A stretch of 64,000 nucleotides of DNA, taken from NCBI RefSeq assembly GCF_003050905.1, contig NZ_QAOT01000013.1. The stretch is one strand, 5' to 3'. Origin of the DNA: Cereibacter_A azotoformans. Its GTDB lineage: Bacteria > Pseudomonadota > Alphaproteobacteria > Rhodobacterales > Rhodobacteraceae. Within the stretch, counting starts at the first letter, position 1; every line of letters begins with the position of its first letter. The notes below the pieces were generated by a model that did not search any database, had not been told where the DNA came from, and was given only the letters and a program-made list of their open reading frames with translations. The position numbers and the translations under genes were made by a program. Below are positions 61,029-64,000 of the stretch, one piece after another.

Positions 61029-61811
61029 TCAGGCGTATTCGGCCAGCATCGCGCTGATGACCGACTTGCGCTTCGGTGCGGCGTACATCAGGCCGCCCGC
61101 GACATAGGCGCAGATCTTGTCCTCTTCGAGGAGCGTGACCTCGGAGGGGTTCTTGATCGTCGGGATGCCGGCGAAGAGGTCCGACGAGAGCGCGTTCACA
61201 TGGACGCGGTTCGCCTGCACCTTCACCATCTGCATCGGCACGAGACGGGTGGTGCCGTCCTTGAGTTCGACCTCGAGGAAGCGGGCCATCTGCTCGGGGA
61301 TGTCCACCCAGATGTCCACGACCTTGCCGGCGATCTCGAGATCGCAGCCGCGGACGGGCAGGCCGATCGGGTTCTTGCCGGCCGAGACGTAGAAGCCGGC
61401 GGCGGCCTTCATCGGCTTGATCTTGTTGTGGCCGTGGCCGTCGAGTTCGGGCAGGTCACGGCGGGCAACCCACGAGGCCGGGCCCACGCCGTCCTTCATC
61501 GGGTCGCCGGTCGGAACATGCGGGAAGCCTTCCGAGACCGCCGTCCGCGCAAGCGGGATCGGACGGTCTTCGCTTTCCGGGCCGGGAACGGTCAGCGTGC
61601 CGCGGCCGTGGGGCAGGATGAAGGTCTTGGGCTTCGGCAGCGGGAACGGGCCCTGGTTTGCGGCCGGGGTGCCGTCCTCGTTCTCCAGCGGATAGCCCTC
61701 GCGCATGTTCTCGGTCTGGAGGTAGTAGATCAGGCCCGCGAGGAAGATCCAGAAGCTATAGATCGCCAGCGACGCCAGATCGAAGTTTCCAAAAGCAGTC
61801 ACACCAACCAT
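61029..61811 (-). CDS. puhA: Photosynthetic reaction centre H subunit PuhA
   Basis: The 260-residue protein starts MVGVTAFGNFDLASLAIYSF, has one transmembrane helix (about 12-32) and a large cytoplasmic domain. The length equals that of the R. sphaeroides H subunit. It stabilises the L-M core and conducts protons to QB. It lies 18 bases after lhaA. Confidence 0.98.
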   Translation of the reverse strand: MVGVTAFGNFDLASLAIYSFWIFLAGLIYYLQTENMREGYPLENEDGTPAANQGPFPLPKPKTFILPHGRGTLTVPGPESEDRPIPLARTAVSEGFPHVPTGDPMKDGVGPASWVARRDLPELDGHGHNKIKPMKAAAGFYVSAGKNPIGLPVRGCDLEIAGKVVDIWVDIPEQMARFLEVELKDGTTRLVPMQMVKVQANRVHVNALSSDLFAGIPTIKNPSEVTLLEEDKICAYVAGGLMYAAPKRKSVISAMLAEYA

Positions 61812-61829
61812 TTAAGGGGTCCTCCGGTG

Positions 61830-63269
61830 TCAGGTGGGGAAGTCGGCGAGTCCCACGCGGGTCCCGCCGGCCGGTCGTTCGGATGAGAGGATCGTGGTCC
61901 GGACCAGAGGCCCCAGCACGATCAGTGTGGCGAACAGCAGCCCGATCTCGAGGAGATACACGGAGCTGTAGCCGATGGCCGCGTCCTGCAGCGCGGCACC
62001 GAGATGCCCCGCCTCGGCCCAGTGGCCGATCAGGTCGCGCAGGGCGCCACCCATGAAGATGGCGGTGCCCGCCGCCGTGGCCTGCGCAGCCCCCCACGCG
62101 CCGAGCGCGAGCCCGCGGCCGGCCAGGCCAGAGACGGGCATCGCCATGGCCATCGTGAGGGTGGCGACGGAGAACAGTCCGCCGCCCATCCCGATCAATG
62201 CCGCGCCGGCGAAGAACATCGCCCGCGACTCCGCCGGCCAGGCGAAGAGCACGAGCAGGAAGGCCGCCAGCCCGATCAGGATACCCCGCCCCGCCATGCG
62301 GGCCGGGTCGAGACCGCGCGCAAGCCAGCGCGCAGCCAGTCCGAAGCCGATGAGCGCGCCCAGCGACCACATGGCGGTCAGAAGGGTGGTCGCCGCCACC
62401 GGCAGATTGAGGATCTCGCCGCCATAGGGCTCGAGCAGCACGTCCTGCATGTTGAAGGCAAGCGTGCCGCAGGCCACCGCCGCCAGCAGGCGGAAGGCGG
62501 TGCCGTCCACGTTCAGTTCGGCCCAGGCGTCGCGCAGGCGCGGCCGCGGGGCGGCGCGCTCCTCCTTCGACATCGGCCGGACATGCTCCTGCTTCCACAG
62601 CGCGATCAGGTTCAGCACCATCGTCAGGAAGGCGCAGCCCTGCACCACGCGGATCAGCCGGATCTCGGAGAAATCGGCCAGCAGCCAGCCCACGATCAGC
62701 GACGAGATCCCCATGCCCACGAGGAACATCACATAGAGCAGCGCCACCACACGCGGCCGGGTTTCGTCGGTCGCACGGTCCGAGGCGAGGGCGAGGCCCG
62801 CGGTCTGGGTCATGTGCATGCCCAGCCCCGCCATCAGGAAGGCCAGCGCCGCCAGCGCCTCGCCCGCCCAGGTGGGCCCGTGGATCTGGTCGCCCGACAG
62901 CACGATCAACGCAAAGGGCATGATCGCAAGCCCGCCCATCTGCCAGAGCGAGCCGAACCAGAGATAGGGGATGCGTTTCCAGCCCAGCGACGAGCGGTAA
63001 TTGTCGCTTCGGTGGCCCAGAAGTGCCCGGAACGGCGCCGACAGCACCGGCAGCGCGATCATCAGCGCCACCACCGTCGCCGGCACGGCCAGTTCGACGA
63101 TCATCACCCGGTTCAGCGTGCCCAGAAGCAGCACCGAACACATGCCGACCGAGACCTGGAACAGCGACAGCCGCAGCAGTTGCCCCAGCGGCAGCCCTTC
63201 CGAGGCCGCATCCGCGAAGGGAAGCGCGCCGATCGTTAGTCTCTTCAGCTGTTTCCGCCCCAGGATCAC
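61830..63269 (-). CDS. lhaA: LhaA, LH1 assembly protein (BCH2 family)
   Basis: The 479-residue MFS-like protein with about twelve transmembrane segments is a paralogue of PucC in this window (shared GTLNRVMIVEL and LLEPYGGE). It is needed for LH1 assembly. The GTG at 63269 overlaps the bchM stop (GTGA) and has GGAG nine bases before it; a GTG at 63287 would add six codons. Confidence 0.93.
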   Translation of the reverse strand: MILGRKQLKRLTIGALPFADAASEGLPLGQLLRLSLFQVSVGMCSVLLLGTLNRVMIVELAVPATVVALMIALPVLSAPFRALLGHRSDNYRSSLGWKRIPYLWFGSLWQMGGLAIMPFALIVLSGDQIHGPTWAGEALAALAFLMAGLGMHMTQTAGLALASDRATDETRPRVVALLYVMFLVGMGISSLIVGWLLADFSEIRLIRVVQGCAFLTMVLNLIALWKQEHVRPMSKEERAAPRPRLRDAWAELNVDGTAFRLLAAVACGTLAFNMQDVLLEPYGGEILNLPVAATTLLTAMWSLGALIGFGLAARWLARGLDPARMAGRGILIGLAAFLLVLFAWPAESRAMFFAGAALIGMGGGLFSVATLTMAMAMPVSGLAGRGLALGAWGAAQATAAGTAIFMGGALRDLIGHWAEAGHLGAALQDAAIGYSSVYLLEIGLLFATLIVLGPLVRTTILSSERPAGGTRVGLADFPT

Positions 63270-63934
63270 GGCCGGAACTCCAGACACTCGGAGATGTAGA
63301 AGCCGCGCGAGACCCGACCGATCTTCACCAGCCGATCCCCCGTGGCCTCATTCAGAGGCTTGAACGGATGCGGAATCATCACCGGCGAGCGGTCGGAACG
63401 CGGGAACAGCTTTCCCATCCACCAAAACGCCATCAGAAAAGGCGTTCGCGGCGCTACGGTAAAGACGACCGAATGCCGCGTTCTCGCGCCCAGCTTGTCC
63501 AGCGCCTTCGCGATGTCCTCGTCGGTGTAGTAGATCAGGCTGTCCATCGCGACGACATAGTCAAACGGACCCAGATCATCGGACAGCATGTCTCCGCTGG
63601 CGAAGGTCACGCGGTCGAGATGCTCGGGCGGCAGGCGTTTCCGCGCGATCTCGACCAGCTGCGGCGAGATGTCCACCGCCGTCACCTGCGCCCCGCGGGC
63701 CGCAAGCTCGGCCGTCATCTGGCCTGCGCCGCAGCCGGCATCCAGCACGCGCAGGCCGGTCAGATCCTTCGGCAGCCGCCAGAGCATCTTCGCCCGCATC
63801 GTGTCGCGGCCCTCGCGGACCGTCTGGCGGACCCGGCTCACCGGCGCGGACGAGGTCAGCCGCTCCCAGGTATGGGTGGCGGTGCGGTCGAAGTAATGTT
63901 CGACACGGTCGCGGGTGGTCGAATAGTCGGTCAT
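63266..63934 (-). CDS. bchM: Mg-protoporphyrin IX O-methyltransferase BchM
   Basis: The 222-residue SAM-dependent methyltransferase has VLDAGCGAGQMTAELA near residue 62, VDISPQLVEIARKR and a conserved start HYFDRTATHTWERLTS. It methylates the propionate of Mg-protoporphyrin IX, the step just before the AcsF cyclase. It is preceded by AAGGAAG and follows bchL. Confidence 0.97.
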   Translation of the reverse strand: MTDYSTTRDRVEHYFDRTATHTWERLTSSAPVSRVRQTVREGRDTMRAKMLWRLPKDLTGLRVLDAGCGAGQMTAELAARGAQVTAVDISPQLVEIARKRLPPEHLDRVTFASGDMLSDDLGPFDYVVAMDSLIYYTDEDIAKALDKLGARTRHSVVFTVAPRTPFLMAFWWMGKLFPRSDRSPVMIPHPFKPLNEATGDRLVKIGRVSRGFYISECLEFRP

Positions 63935-63977
63935 GGGGTCTTCCTTGAACGCCGGATCGGCTCCGGCAGGGGGCGGC

Positions 63978-64000
63978 TCAATCGAAACCCAGCAACTCGA
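63978..64000 (-). CDS. bchL: 3' end of bchL (partial)
   Basis: The last six codons ELLGFD and stop TGA match the C-terminus of the L protein of light-independent protochlorophyllide reductase, as expected in the order bchL-bchM. The gene continues beyond the window. Confidence 0.8.

Overview
The window is high-GC alphaproteobacterial chromosome from a purple non-sulfur phototroph of the Rhodobacter (Cereibacter) sphaeroides group. The evidence is the LH2 genes pucBAC, the run bchL'-bchM-lhaA-puhABC-acsF-puhE with cytochrome c2 beside it, and a bcsA of 788 codons whose catalytic and PilZ residues fall at the numbers used for the crystallised R. sphaeroides BcsA. From memory, BcsA differs from the type strain at scattered positions, so this is probably a sister strain or species. 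No tRNA, rRNA, insertion sequence, phage gene or CRISPR array was seen.

Layout. 1-1.1 kb: non-coding DNA and a decayed dnaE2 fragment directly under a perfect SOS box. 1.1-7.1 kb: a 2Fe-2S ferredoxin, then a minus-strand operon for a polyamine/iron-type ABC importer, a small unknown protein and an aldo/keto reductase. 7.3-13.1 kb: a BMP-type nucleobase/nucleoside ABC importer translationally coupled to a cytosine-deaminase-type amidohydrolase. 13.3-16.9 kb: AI-2E family protein, methyltransferase, lipid kinase and phosphoesterase. 16.9-28.4 kb: a cellulose island (bcsN-like, bcsA, bcsB, bcsZ, TPR protein) flanked by an EAL phosphodiesterase and a GGDEF diguanylate cyclase. 28.5-36.6 kb: a nitric-oxide island (nnrS, nnrR, DUF1858 gene, norCBQD, two small membrane genes, nnrU). 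36.6-41.5 kb: hemN, a LuxR-type regulator with a degenerate receiver, and pucBAC. 41.5-43.9 kb: a kinase/class III aminotransferase pair resembling hydroxylysine or phosphoethanolamine catabolism. 44-56.5 kb: urease (ureDAB-orf-C-EFG) and the urea ABC transporter urtABCDE. 56.6-64 kb: cycA and the puh end of the photosynthesis gene cluster.

How it fits together. The photosynthesis genes make bacteriochlorophyll (BchM, AcsF), build the reaction centre (PuhA-E, LhaA), supply the peripheral antenna (PucBA, PucC) and return electrons to it (cytochrome c2); HemN supplies tetrapyrrole without oxygen. The Nor island removes nitric oxide under NnrR, and its boxes (TTGCG-N4-CACAA on one strand) lie before norC and between nnrR and nnrS. 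UrtABCDE imports urea and urease splits it, giving a complete nitrogen-scavenging unit. The Bcs island is bracketed by genes that would make and destroy the c-di-GMP read by the PilZ domain of BcsA.

The least explained items are the SOS-box/dnaE2 scar, a possible small ORF with a strong Shine-Dalgarno but no ATG upstream of bcs, the BcsC-like protein without an outer-membrane barrel, the pseudo-receiver regulator next to puc, and two unknown genes embedded in the urease operon.
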